DNA of 64,000 nt from Sphingorhabdus sp. YGSMI21 (GTDB lineage Bacteria; Pseudomonadota; Alphaproteobacteria; Sphingomonadales; Sphingomonadaceae), in contig NZ_CP022548.1 in the NCBI RefSeq assembly GCF_002776575.1, positions 3,549,001 to 3,613,000 on the forward strand, given 5' to 3'. The notes below the pieces were generated by a model that was not told the origin of the DNA, did not search any database, and saw only the letters and a program-made list of their open reading frames with translations. Position 1 is the first letter of the stretch. Every line of letters begins with the position of its first letter. This document shows positions 10,868-20,257 of this stretch, piece by piece. Made by a program: the position numbers and the translations under genes.

Positions 10868-11050
10868 TGTGACGGGTACTGTCTGGCACGAGCTAGATAC
10901 GAACATCCCTGAGGCGATATAACTTCCTAGGGAGCTGTCCCTGCCCGGATTGCGGACTGTTTTGCAGTCGGGTCCGATGCATATGGCGCCCACCTGACGT
11001 AATAGGCGTCAGAGGATTTTCCGGCCAACGACCGAGACGGTCCCGTCACC
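10868..11050 (+). ncRNA. ssrS: 6S RNA
   Basis: Small RNA that mimics an open promoter and binds the housekeeping RNA polymerase holoenzyme in stationary phase. Evidence is position (between zapA and the cyclo-ligase gene, the classical place) and structure. The ends pair: TGACGGG at 10870-10876 with CCCGTCA at 11042-11048, and CTGTCT at 10879-10884 with AGACGG at 11035-11040. The roughly 180-base length is typical. The exact 5' and 3' ends and the central bubble were not modelled. Confidence 0.85.
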
Positions 11051-11071
11051 TTCCCAAAGAAAGACATTCTT

Positions 11072-11638
11072 TTGAGTAGCTTAAAAGAGAAAAAGCAGAA
11101 ACTACGTAAAGAATATAGAAGGCGGCGCGACAGCTTTGTCGGGCAATTGGACGGTGCCAGCCGCAATCTGTCCTTTCGCCGTCCACCCTCTCCTCTGGCC
11201 CGCCTGCTTGCTCCCGGAAAGACAATCGCCTTTTACCGGAGCGTAGGCAGCGAAGCGCCCACCGAGCGGCTGGTCGAATATCTGACCGAGACCGGCGTCA
11301 ATATCGCCTTTCCCCGCGTGATGGATAGCGGCGCACTAGAATTCCGGATGGTGACCGGCCCGGAGTTGCTGGAATGCGGCTTCCGCGACATCCCCGAACC
11401 GGACGATTCCTGCCCGCTGGTCGATCCTGATGTGATCATAGCCCCGCTCGTTGCCTTTGACCGGTCGCTGCGGCGCCTCGGCCAGGGTGGTGGCTATTAT
11501 GACCGCAGCTTTGCCCGGTATCCCGATATACCCCGTATCGGCCTGGCCTGGTCGGTTCAGGAAGCCGACGAGATACCGACCGAAGCGCACGACCTGCCCT
11601 TGCAGATGATCGTAACGGAATGCGAAATAATCGAATGA
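11072..11638 (+). CDS. 5-formyltetrahydrofolate cyclo-ligase
   Basis: Converts 5-formyl-THF to methenyl-THF with ATP (YgfA/Fau/MTHFS family), 188 residues. Motifs include the basic N-terminal KQKLRKEYRRRRD, the substrate segment IAFYRSVGSEAPTERL, and the ATP/Mg loop FDRSLRRLGQGGGYYDRSFA. The start is TTG at 11072, just after the 6S RNA; no ATG gives a complete N-terminus. The 3' end overlaps the first codon of the DUF2842 gene if that gene starts at 11635. Confidence 0.92.
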   Translation: MSSLKEKKQKLRKEYRRRRDSFVGQLDGASRNLSFRRPPSPLARLLAPGKTIAFYRSVGSEAPTERLVEYLTETGVNIAFPRVMDSGALEFRMVTGPELLECGFRDIPEPDDSCPLVDPDVIIAPLVAFDRSLRRLGQGGGYYDRSFARYPDIPRIGLAWSVQEADEIPTEAHDLPLQMIVTECEIIE

Positions 11639-11652
11639 TACAGGATGACGCC

Positions 11653-11909
11653 ATGACGCCAGAAACCGACAGCCAGCCGAAAGACCAACCCAGCTGGCGC
11701 AAACCGGCGGGCATGATCCTGATACTGGTGCTGATCCTGCTGTGGTGCGGAATCGCGGTCACCCTGATCGAAAAGATCAGCGCGCTGAACTTCTGGCTGC
11801 AATTGCCAGTCTATGTGATTCTCGGAATTGCGTGGATCTTCCCGATGCGCCCATTACTGACCTGGATGAATACGGGGTCTTGGCGCCATTTCCCGGAAAA
11901 CAAGGGAAA

Positions 11910-11931
<22 letters not shown>
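11653..11931 (+). CDS. DUF2842 membrane protein
   Basis: About 92 residues with two transmembrane helices: GMILILVLILLWCGIAVTLI, and a second ending in AWIFPMRPLLTWMNTG, which is the DUF2842 signature (an alphaproteobacterial family of unknown function). Alternative starts are ATG 11635, overlapping the cyclo-ligase stop, and ATG 11653, which has AGGA 7 bases upstream and is used here. The last 22 bases of the gene overlap the 3' end of tRNA-Asp on the opposite strand, so its C-terminal residues are encoded by antisense tRNA sequence. Confidence 0.8.
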
Positions 11932-11986
<55 letters not shown>

Positions 11987-12345
11987 TTATGTGCCTCTAT
12001 AGGCGGTGGAGCAGCGCAAGTATAAGAGCGGTGCATCCCTGTCAACAACACTCTTTCGATTATTCTATATATTTCTCGAAATTTCTCTCCGCGACGCATT
12101 TGCCCCTCCTGACATAGCCTTTCTGCCGCAAGCTGCCGAAGCGGGATTCGCTATTTCCCGAAACCAGCCATCAACGGTCGCAATGGTCAGAAGTTAAGCG
12201 CAATCATGGTAAACAGCGGGTTAACCAGCACGAAATGACTGCTTAACGATCCGGGAAAAACGCCAGATTTCCGTGATTTTAAAGGAAGGTGGCGGGCCAA
12301 CATCATTTATTTCCCGTTTACCAAATATTTTGCTTTCTTTGGCAT
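11987..12345. other. Gene-free stretch upstream of the DUF11 block
   Basis: About 360 bases, distinctly more AT-rich than its surroundings, between tRNA-Asp and the first DUF11 gene. It should contain the tRNA-Asp promoter (minus strand) and the promoter of the DUF11 block (plus strand). A 63-codon ORF at 12006-12197 has no ribosome-binding site or recognisable sequence and is not called. An AAAGGAAGG sequence at 12281-12289 looks like a ribosome-binding site but has no ATG at useful distance. Confidence 0.5.
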
Positions 12346-13395
12346 ATGGCCGGCATGGAATATGCACAAACACAGTTTTCGGGATGCCGGCCGCCTTCGC
12401 CAAGTTCGCTTGGTGCGGGTCTCCGTTTGGCGCTGGCGCTGGGCACGGCTGCCCTTGCTCTGCCGTCCACTGCCGCACAGGCAGCGGGAACGCTGGCGGG
12501 AACCGACATCGTCAATGTCGCGCAGGCCACTTATGACTCGCCCGAGGGCAGCACGCCGATCACGATTGATTCGAACAAGGTCACCATCAAGGTCGACGAA
12601 CTGCTTGATGTCACGGTCGTCTCCAGCGATCCCGGTGACGTGGCCAGCGCTCCTGGTCTTTCTGCACAGGTACTGAGCTATCAGGTTACCAACAGCGGAA
12701 ACGGGTCGGAAGCCTTCACCCTGTCCGCCGACACAACCAAGCCCGGTGACGAATTTGATTCGGTCTTCGAGCAGACGATTCTCGATAGCAATGGCAACGG
12801 CGTCTATGATCCGGGCGTCGACACATTGTATACGCCCGGCACCAATGATCCGGTGCTGGCACCCGATGAAAGCATCGCGGTTTTCATCCTGTCGACGATT
12901 CCCGCGGCCGCCGGTGACGGGGACCGCGCCGAGATCGAGCTGTCCGCAGTCGCCAATACCGGCCATGGCACGCCCGGCACGATATTCGCCGGACAGGGCG
13001 ATGGCGGCGGCGATGCCGTGATCGGTTCCACCGGCGCGCGCGATGCCGACAGCGGCTTTTTCGTGATCCAGGCATCCGACGTCACGCTGACCAAAAGCGC
13101 GACCATCACCGATCCGTTCGGCGGCGCGCAGCCGGTCCCCGGCGCGGTCATCCTCTATCAGCTGGTCGCGACCACGGTCGGCTCCGGCGATCTCGTCAAT
13201 CTGGTGATCAGCGACGATATACCCGCCGAGACCACTTACAGATCCGGAACCATCACACTCGAAGGCGCACCGCTGGGTGATGCCGACAATGATGGCGACG
13301 CCGGCAGTTTTGCCGACGATTCGATCGCCGTGGCGCTGGGCACGGTTCCGGGCGGGCAGACCCGCACCATCACTTTTCAAGTCACCGTCGACTGA
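12346..13395 (+). CDS. Secreted DUF11-type repeat protein
   Basis: About 349 residues. A late signal peptide (LRLALALGTAALALPSTAAQA) is followed by a module GTLAGTDIVNVAQATY...SNKVTIKVDELLDV. Then come Asp/Gly-rich beta segments, including calcium-loop-like DSNGNGVYDPG and DADNDGDAGSF, and a C-terminal DUF11-like domain (TLTKSATITDPFGG ... GGQTRTITFQVTVD). DUF11 is an Ig-like beta-sandwich found in surface proteins. The ATG at 12346 or 12355 are both possible, and a GTG at 12289 cannot be excluded. It is first of four co-directional genes with gaps of 21-65 bases. No enzymatic motif is seen. Confidence 0.75.
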   Translation: MAGMEYAQTQFSGCRPPSPSSLGAGLRLALALGTAALALPSTAAQAAGTLAGTDIVNVAQATYDSPEGSTPITIDSNKVTIKVDELLDVTVVSSDPGDVASAPGLSAQVLSYQVTNSGNGSEAFTLSADTTKPGDEFDSVFEQTILDSNGNGVYDPGVDTLYTPGTNDPVLAPDESIAVFILSTIPAAAGDGDRAEIELSAVANTGHGTPGTIFAGQGDGGGDAVIGSTGARDADSGFFVIQASDVTLTKSATITDPFGGAQPVPGAVILYQLVATTVGSGDLVNLVISDDIPAETTYRSGTITLEGAPLGDADNDGDAGSFADDSIAVALGTVPGGQTRTITFQVTVD

Positions 13396-13416
13396 ACGCA
13401 ATCGGGGTATAGCAAA

Positions 13417-13881
13417 ATGATAAAAGCAATTTCTCTCGCGATAGCACTGATCATGCCGGGCACGGCGATCGCGGCCAATAATGTCAGCCTGTCGAGCGAC
13501 GTTTTCGTCGAACGCAAGGTGGCAAAGCCGAACGGCACCACCGCGCTTGTGCTCGAGGAGCCGACGACCGTCACACCGGGCGACAAGCTCGTGTTCGTCG
13601 TCAAATATAAAAATGTCGGCAGCGCGCCGGCTACGGATTTCTCTGTCACCAATCCGCTACCGAAGGCGGTGGCGTTCAATGGAACGTCTGATGGCACTGA
13701 AATTGTCTCCGTTGACGGAGGCAAGAACTGGGGGCCGCTTGCGGACCTCACTTACCTGGGTGCGAACGGTGAAATCCGTCCCGCCCTTATGACCGATGTC
13801 ACCCATGTGAAATGGACGTTCAATCGTGCCCTTTCTGCAGGTTCGGGAGGGAAATTGGTTTTTCGCGGCACTGTGAAGTGA
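13417..13881 (+). CDS. Small secreted DUF11-type protein
   Basis: 154 residues: signal peptide MIKAISLAIALIMPGTAIAA, then one Ig-like domain with the DUF11 pattern TVTPGDKLVFVVKYKNVGSAPATDFSVTNPLPKAVAF. It ends in a hydrophobic strand, GGKLVFRGTVK. The segment right after the signal, SLSSDVFVERKV, resembles the DSDVFVVDRKV segment of the next gene's product. It is 21 bases after the first DUF11 gene and 62 before the third. It is probably periplasmic or surface-exposed; the role is unknown. Confidence 0.78.
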   Translation: MIKAISLAIALIMPGTAIAANNVSLSSDVFVERKVAKPNGTTALVLEEPTTVTPGDKLVFVVKYKNVGSAPATDFSVTNPLPKAVAFNGTSDGTEIVSVDGGKNWGPLADLTYLGANGEIRPALMTDVTHVKWTFNRALSAGSGGKLVFRGTVK

Positions 13882-13943
13882 CCGCAACCGTACCGGATCG
13901 CCGCGGGGTTAGGCGATCCAAATAAGTGAAACAGGAGACAGTT

Positions 13944-15053
13944 ATGACCAGTATACTGAAACTTCTCGTTGCCACTAGTACCATTTCTGTAGCGGCGCTG
14001 GGTGCAAACCCCGCGTTCGCTGCAGATCTGGGCACTGATGCAGGAACGAGCATTACCAATACCGTAAGTGTGGCATATAATGTCGGGGGGACCGGCCAGA
14101 CCGCGGAAACCGACAGTGACGTGTTTGTAGTCGACCGCAAGGTGAACCTTGTCGTCGCCAAAAGCGATTCGGTGAACACATCGGTCGCGCCGAACGCGAC
14201 GCAGCAGGCGGTGACCTATACCGTCAGCAACCAGACCAACGACACGATCGACGTGTTGTTGAGCGCCGAGCAACCGGCCACGGACGATTTCGACGTGACC
14301 GGCACGCTCACCTACTATCTCGACAATGGCACCACCGCCGGCGTCTTTGACGGTAGCGACACTTTGATCACCTATATCGACAATCTCGGTGAAGACAGCA
14401 GCGTGACGATCCACGTCGTGGCGAATATCCCGAGCGGTGTCGTCACCGGCAATCTGTCGGATGTCATATTGATCGGCCAGGCGGCAGCCCATGGTGGCAG
14501 CGGCCTACCGGCAACCGGTTCGGGCGTGCAGGGCCTTGCCTTCTCGAACGATTCGGGTGACGCGGACGACACTTCGGTGGTGCAGAATGTCTTTGCCGAC
14601 GCGGCGGGCACCGGTAGTTCCGATGGCGCCGGCGACGGCTATCACAGCGCTACGGATACCTATGAAGTATCCGCGGCGGACATCACGGTTACCAAAACCA
14701 GCAGTGTCTTGTGGGATCCGGTCAACGGCAGCACCAATCCGAAAGCCATTCCCGGTGCAATTGTCGAATATTGCATCGCTGTCGCCAACGCTTCCGGCGG
14801 CGCAGCGGCAACCGGCGTCGCCATTTCGGATACGATTCCGGCCAATTTGGCCTATTACAGCAGCCTGGCCACCGGTCCGGCGACGGTTCCGGCCGTCATC
14901 GGCGTGGTAACCGAAGGCACGGTCACCGGATCCACCTGTAATGCCGACGGCACCGGCACCGGTGCAGAGGCCTCAGGCGTGGTTTCGGGCAATCTTGGCA
15001 CCGTTGCCTCGGGCGCGACCGAAACGCTCGTCTTCCGTGTAACGGTCGAATAG
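13944..15053 (+). CDS. Secreted DUF11-type repeat protein
   Basis: 369 residues from the ATG at 13944, which has CAGGAGA 6 bases upstream. The signal peptide ends at NPAFAADL. The mature protein begins LGTDAGTSITNTVSVAY...DSDVFVVDRKVNLVVAKSD, clearly related to the start of the first gene's product. Further DUF11-like strands follow (DITVTKTSSVLWDP, PGAIVEYCIAVANASGGAAATGVAISDTIPA), ending SGATETLVFRVTVE. The first and third genes therefore look like paralogues. It lies 65 bases upstream of the large outer-membrane gene. Confidence 0.78.
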   Translation: MTSILKLLVATSTISVAALGANPAFAADLGTDAGTSITNTVSVAYNVGGTGQTAETDSDVFVVDRKVNLVVAKSDSVNTSVAPNATQQAVTYTVSNQTNDTIDVLLSAEQPATDDFDVTGTLTYYLDNGTTAGVFDGSDTLITYIDNLGEDSSVTIHVVANIPSGVVTGNLSDVILIGQAAAHGGSGLPATGSGVQGLAFSNDSGDADDTSVVQNVFADAAGTGSSDGAGDGYHSATDTYEVSAADITVTKTSSVLWDPVNGSTNPKAIPGAIVEYCIAVANASGGAAATGVAISDTIPANLAYYSSLATGPATVPAVIGVVTEGTVTGSTCNADGTGTGAEASGVVSGNLGTVASGATETLVFRVTVE

Positions 15054-15118
15054 AGCCTTTCGCAATTTGGCGGCAAACCGGTGTTCAACCGGTTTGCCGC
15101 TGAATTCCGGCCATATTC

Positions 15119-18100
15119 GTGGGTAGATTCACCACCTTTTTCAAGCCAGTCGGTCTGGCATTGGCGGCGTGCGCCCTGAGCGCGCCGGCCTCAACGGCAC
15201 TCGCCCAACCCGAGTTTGCCGAGGAGCAGCCGCACGCGTCCGGTTTCGAGGTCGAACCGGCGCACCATCTGCCGCTGATCAGCAATATCGCGCGAGCGGA
15301 ATGGGATATCGGCGGCCAGCGGCAGCAGAAACCGTCCAATCGCGTAGACATCCAGATTGTCCAGCCGCCTTCCGATCCGCTGGACGTCATGCTATTCCAC
15401 TTTGCCGACCCGCCAGGGGCCGAGCAATTCCCGATTGCACAGACCATGTGCCGGAGCACGCGCGGCAGCATCCCGATCGAACTCAGCGGCGCCTTTGCCG
15501 GGACACCCAGAAGTCCCGCCTCGGTCGTGCCGACGGACAGTATCAGGGCCGGCGAACCGCTGATCATCTCGATAAAAGCGGCAAATCGCAATCTCGATCC
15601 GCGGGCGATCGAAAGCTTCGACATCTATCTGACCACGCCGACCGGCGACCGGGAACAGATCAATATCGTCGAGACAGCGCCCGACAGCGGCCGCTTTGTC
15701 GGCCTGATCAACACCGCCGCGGTCCCGCCTGCCCCGGTTCAGGGCGATTGCGTCCTGTCGGTGAAACGCGGGGAAACCTTCGACATCACCGTTCACGAAA
15801 TGGGCGGCAACGCGATCGGCAGCGCAAAAGTCGGCATCCTGATCGATCCGTTCGGCGAGATTTTCGACAGCAGTGACGGCACGCCGGTCAGTGGCGCACG
15901 CGTCACCCTGATCGATATCGCGACCGGCCAGCCGGCCCAGGTATTCGGCGACGACGGGGTTTCGCTGTTCCCGAGCACGGTGATTTCGGGAGAAATGGTG
16001 ACCGACAGCGGCGGCACGGTCTACGATTTCCGCGACGGCTTCTACCGTTTCCCCTTTGCCCGGGCAGGCCGCTATCGCCTGCTCGTCGAGCCGCCCCAGC
16101 CCTATCGTTTCGAATCGGTGGCGACGCCCGCGCAACTGGCCGGATTGCGGCGCACCGACGGCCTTCCCTTCACCATTGTCGACGGCTCCTATGGCGGCGT
16201 CATCATCCTGAGCGATCCGGCCCCGGTCCGTGTCGATGTACCGCTGGACCGGCCCGGCGCGCCGTTGCTGATCACCAAATCGGCCTCCACCGCCCAGGCC
16301 GCGCCCGGAGACGCGGTACAATATCGGGTTACCGTGCAGAATTCCGACGTTTTGCGGAGCACGGGCCAGATCACGATCTCCGACCAATTGCCAGGCGCGA
16401 TGCGGCTGAAGACCGGCACGGTCCGCTATAATGGCGACCTGATCACGCCGTCTGTCCAGGCCAATGGCCGGGATTTCTCCGTCGAAGTGCCGTCCCTGCC
16501 CCCTTCGGGCAGCGCCTTGCTGACCTATATTGCCGAAGTGCGCCAGGACGCGCAGCCCGGAGACGCGCTCAACCTCGCTTCCGCCCGCGATGATCGCGGC
16601 ACCACCAGCCCGACCGTCGATGCGATCGTCAATATCGTCCGCGACGGCATTTCCGAACGGTTCACGCTCGTCGGCCGCATCACCGGCGGCGGCTGCAGCG
16701 CCGATCCCCGGACAGCGGCGGGCATCGGCGATATCCGCGTGATGCTGCAGGACGGAACCTATACCGTCACCGACAGCGACGGACGCTATCATTTCGAGGG
16801 CCTCAAGCCCGGCCTGCACGTGGTCCAGATCGATCCATCGAGCTTCCCGGCCGATCAGGCCCCGGTCGATTGCGCACGCAACACGCGCGCCGCCGGCAGC
16901 GCCATTTCGCGCTTTGTCGAAGGCCGTGGCGGCGCGCTGAAACGCGCGGATTTCCGGGCCAGAAAAGTCGCGGCCAGAGACATGAAGACCGCCGAGACCT
17001 ATCACAAGCCGGAACTTCTTTCGGACCCCGAAGCGGCGGGCGCGGGCCGCGACTGGGTTGCCGGCGAACAGCCCGGCATTGCATGGCTGTTCCCCGAAGA
17101 AGAGCATAATCCACGGGTCAAGGCGCTGCGCGTCGCGATCAAGCATCACGCCGGCCAGCGGGTCGAGCTTTCGGTCAATGGCAAGCCGGTCACGCCACTG
17201 GCCTTTGACGGCACCAAGAAAAGTGCCGACGGCAAGGTCCGGGTCAGCACCTGGCGCGGGATCGAAATCGAGGACCGCACCAATATCCTGATCGCCCGCG
17301 TGGTCGATCGCGATGGCAAGCTGGTCCAGCAACTGGAACGCACAGTCCATTATGCCGGCAGCCCGCTGCACGCGGAGCTGCTCAGGGATCGTTCCATTCT
17401 GGTCGCCGACGGCGTTACCCGCCCGGTGATCGCGGTGCGCCTGACCGACCGCGACGGCAAGCCGGCTCGCAATGGCATGGTCGGCGATTTCTCTGTCCCC
17501 GCCCCTTATGCCCCGGCCATCGAAATCGATGCCCAGCAGGCCAACCAGCTTGCCGGTCTGGAACGCGGGCGGCCGGTGTGGCGGGTCGAGGGCGACGAAG
17601 GCATCGCCTATATCGAACTGGCACCGACGACCGCTTCCGGTTCGCTGAGCATTGCCTTCCCCTTCCGGGACGGCGAAGTCGAACGCGCCCAGCGGGTCGA
17701 AACCTGGCTTGATCCCGGTGACCGGCCATGGACCGTGGTCGGCTTCGCTGCCGGTACCTTGGGTTTCAACACGCTCGACGAGCGGCTCGAGGATCTCGCC
17801 GACGATGATGACAATATCAATGTCGACGGCCGGATCGCGCTCTATGCCAAGGGCCGGGTCACGGGCAAATGGCTGATGACGCTGGCCTATGACAGCGACA
17901 AGGAAGAAGACGAAACCCGCTTCCAGGGCGTCATCGATCCGCGCAGCTATTATACCGTCTATGCTGACCGCAGCGAGCAGCGCTATGACGCCGCATCGGT
18001 CCGCCGCCTCTATCTGAAGCTGGAGCGGCCCCAGTTTTACGCGCTGTTCGGCGATTACGAGACGGGCATCAGCGAGCCCGAACTGGCCCGCTACCAGCGC

Positions 18101-20257
18101 GCGTTCAATGGCATCAAGGCGGAATATAGAAGCGATCAGGTGCATCTCAACGCTTTTGCGGCGGATTCGCCCAACCGCTTCCGGCGCGAGGAAATCCAGG
18201 GCAACGGCCTGTCCGGTCCCTATGCCCTCGCCACCCGCGATATATTGGCCAACAGCGAACGGATCACCCTGGAAACGCGCGACCGCTTCCGCTCGGAGCA
18301 GATCGTCGAACGGCGTGAACTGACCCGGCATATTGACTATGACATCGATTATCTCGCCGGCACATTGCGCTTCCGCGAACCGGTACTGAGCCGCAGCAGC
18401 ACCCTCGATCCGCAGTTCATCATCGCCGAATATGAAGTCCTCGGCGTGGGTGAACGCAATATCAACGCCGGCGGCCGCGCGACCTACCAGACCGCCGACG
18501 AAAAGCTGAAGATCGGCGCGACCGCTGTGCACGACGAGAATGAGAGCGTCAAAACCGATCTTTTGGGCGTCGACGTCCGCTACCGGCCGGATCTCAAGAC
18601 CGAATTTCGCGCCGAACTCGCCGTCACCGATAATGAAGCGAAAGATCTTTCCGCCACCGACAGCGGCAAGGCAGCAACCGCATGGCTGGTCGAAGCCGAA
18701 CATCATGGTTCGAAATTCGACATACTCGCCTATGTCCGGCAACAGGCCTCGGGCTATGGCCTTGGACAGTTGAACGCTGCCGAAAGCGGCACCCGCAAAT
18801 TCGGCATCGATGGCCGGGTCGGCATAAGGGACAATCTGTCTTTGGCCGTCACCAGCTATCAGGAGAATTTCCTGATGTCCGATGCCCGCCGTCGCGCCGC
18901 GACCGCCGAACTCGAATATCGCACCGACAACACATCTTTCCGCGCCGGCCTGATCTATGCCCATGACCGGCTGTCGGACGGCACGGTGAATGAATCCACT
19001 CTCGTCCGGCTCGGTGCAACCCAGCGGCTGTTTGGCGGCAAGCTGGAACTGGATGCGCAGACCGAATTCGCGCTGGGCGGACAGGATGACAGTATCGACT
19101 TCCCCGCGCGGCACAGCCTCTCGGCACGCTATGCGCTGACCGAGGATATCAAGATCATCGGCACCTACGAGATTGCCGATGGCGAGAATATCGATGCCCG
19201 CACCGCCCGCATCGGCGTCGACGTCTCGCCCTGGAATGGCGCGCGCATCGTCAGCAGCATGAACCAGCAGGAAATTACCGAATATGGTCCGCGCAGCTAT
19301 GCCGCCTATGGCCTGACGCAGAGCATTCCGGTGGGCGACAAGTGGACCATCGATTTCTCGCTGGACGGCAATGAAACCATCAGCGGATTTGACCGCGGCG
19401 ATGTGCTCAACAACGAACAGCCGGTCGCCTCGGGCGGTTTTCTCGGCAATGACGCGACCCTGACCGAGGATTTCCTCGCGGTCACCGCCGGTGCCACCTA
19501 CCGTCACGCCGACTGGAGCTGGAACAGCCGCGCCGAATACCGTGATGGCGACATCAGCACCCGCTACGGACTGACCACCGCCCTGCTCCGGCAGATCGGC
19601 GAGGGTAGCGCGCTCGGCGCACTGGCCAGCATATATGTCGCCAAGGACGAGAGCGGTACGAGCTCGCGCGTCATCGAAGCCGAAGCCAGCTGGGCCCATC
19701 GTCCGTCGGACAGCCGGTGGTCATGGCTCGAGAAGCTGGAATTCCGGGAAGATCGTGTGCGCAATGCGGTCTCCGGTGAATCCGGACCGATCGGTGGCGC
19801 GCCGCTGCTCGTCGACGGCAATGTCACCTCGCGCCGGATCATTAACAGCCTGAGCGTGAACTACACCCCGCTGGATTCCGGTGGCGGACTGTTCACCGTA
19901 GCGGGGGAATATGGTTTCTTCTGGGGCAGCCGCTATGTGTTCGACCGTTTCGGGCAGGATGATGTCGAAGGCTGGAGCAATGTCGTCGGCGCTGACGTCA
20001 AGTTCGACCTGTCCGACACGATCGACGTCGGCGGCCAGGCCACCGCCCGCGTCGGCAATGGTTTCGACAGCATCGCCTATTCCGGCGGTCCGAGCGTCGG
20101 CATCACCCCGTTCAAGAACGCCTATATTTCGGTCGGCTATAATGTCGTCGGTTTCGCCGATCGCGACTTTGAAGAGAGCCGCTACACAAGAGACGGCCCT
20201 TTCGTCACCTTCCGCCTGAAATTCGACCAGGAAAGTCTGGGCGGCCTGGGGCTTTGA
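15119..20257 (+). CDS. Large DUF11/SdrD_B-type protein with putative C-terminal outer-membrane barrel
   Basis: 1712 residues. Reading along it: signal peptide (cleavage near STALAQ); a short LISNIARAEWDIGG...SNRVDIQIV module like those of the small DUF11 proteins; beta-rich region; a DUF11 domain around 380-510 (LLITKSASTAQAAPGDAVQYRV); a carboxypeptidase-regulatory/SdrD_B-like domain around 513-577 (DGTYTVTDSDGRYHFEGLKPG); an uncharacterised region. From about residue 870 there are alternating amphipathic strands with short turns, typical of an outer-membrane barrel, ending FVTFRLKF plus ten residues. The start is GTG. No TonB-box or plug domain is seen. It may anchor or export the DUF11 proteins encoded just upstream; that is inference. 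Confidence 0.8.
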   Translation: MGRFTTFFKPVGLALAACALSAPASTALAQPEFAEEQPHASGFEVEPAHHLPLISNIARAEWDIGGQRQQKPSNRVDIQIVQPPSDPLDVMLFHFADPPGAEQFPIAQTMCRSTRGSIPIELSGAFAGTPRSPASVVPTDSIRAGEPLIISIKAANRNLDPRAIESFDIYLTTPTGDREQINIVETAPDSGRFVGLINTAAVPPAPVQGDCVLSVKRGETFDITVHEMGGNAIGSAKVGILIDPFGEIFDSSDGTPVSGARVTLIDIATGQPAQVFGDDGVSLFPSTVISGEMVTDSGGTVYDFRDGFYRFPFARAGRYRLLVEPPQPYRFESVATPAQLAGLRRTDGLPFTIVDGSYGGVIILSDPAPVRVDVPLDRPGAPLLITKSASTAQAAPGDAVQYRVTVQNSDVLRSTGQITISDQLPGAMRLKTGTVRYNGDLITPSVQANGRDFSVEVPSLPPSGSALLTYIAEVRQDAQPGDALNLASARDDRGTTSPTVDAIVNIVRDGISERFTLVGRITGGGCSADPRTAAGIGDIRVMLQDGTYTVTDSDGRYHFEGLKPGLHVVQIDPSSFPADQAPVDCARNTRAAGSAISRFVEGRGGALKRADFRARKVAARDMKTAETYHKPELLSDPEAAGAGRDWVAGEQPGIAWLFPEEEHNPRVKALRVAIKHHAGQRVELSVNGKPVTPLAFDGTKKSADGKVRVSTWRGIEIEDRTNILIARVVDRDGKLVQQLERTVHYAGSPLHAELLRDRSILVADGVTRPVIAVRLTDRDGKPARNGMVGDFSVPAPYAPAIEIDAQQANQLAGLERGRPVWRVEGDEGIAYIELAPTTASGSLSIAFPFRDGEVERAQRVETWLDPGDRPWTVVGFAAGTLGFNTLDERLEDLADDDDNINVDGRIALYAKGRVTGKWLMTLAYDSDKEEDETRFQGVIDPRSYYTVYADRSEQRYDAASVRRLYLKLERPQFYALFGDYETGISEPELARYQRAFNGIKAEYRSDQVHLNAFAADSPNRFRREEIQGNGLSGPYALATRDILANSERITLETRDRFRSEQIVERRELTRHIDYDIDYLAGTLRFREPVLSRSSTLDPQFIIAEYEVLGVGERNINAGGRATYQTADEKLKIGATAVHDENESVKTDLLGVDVRYRPDLKTEFRAELAVTDNEAKDLSATDSGKAATAWLVEAEHHGSKFDILAYVRQQASGYGLGQLNAAESGTRKFGIDGRVGIRDNLSLAVTSYQENFLMSDARRRAATAELEYRTDNTSFRAGLIYAHDRLSDGTVNESTLVRLGATQRLFGGKLELDAQTEFALGGQDDSIDFPARHSLSARYALTEDIKIIGTYEIADGENIDARTARIGVDVSPWNGARIVSSMNQQEITEYGPRSYAAYGLTQSIPVGDKWTIDFSLDGNETISGFDRGDVLNNEQPVASGGFLGNDATLTEDFLAVTAGATYRHADWSWNSRAEYRDGDISTRYGLTTALLRQIGEGSALGALASIYVAKDESGTSSRVIEAEASWAHRPSDSRWSWLEKLEFREDRVRNAVSGESGPIGGAPLLVDGNVTSRRIINSLSVNYTPLDSGGGLFTVAGEYGFFWGSRYVFDRFGQDDVEGWSNVVGADVKFDLSDTIDVGGQATARVGNGFDSIAYSGGPSVGITPFKNAYISVGYNVVGFADRDFEESRYTRDGPFVTFRLKFDQESLGGLGL

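Noticed and set aside
12307..13401. A 364-codon minus-strand frame opposite the first DUF11 gene.
   Set aside because: The plus strand has a signal peptide and DUF11 pattern; the minus-strand product is repetitive and unrecognisable.
15392..19699. A 1435-codon open frame on the minus strand inside the large DUF11/outer-membrane gene.
   Set aside because: It is an antisense shadow of a GC-rich gene; its translation lacks domain motifs while the plus strand has a signal peptide and recognisable domains.
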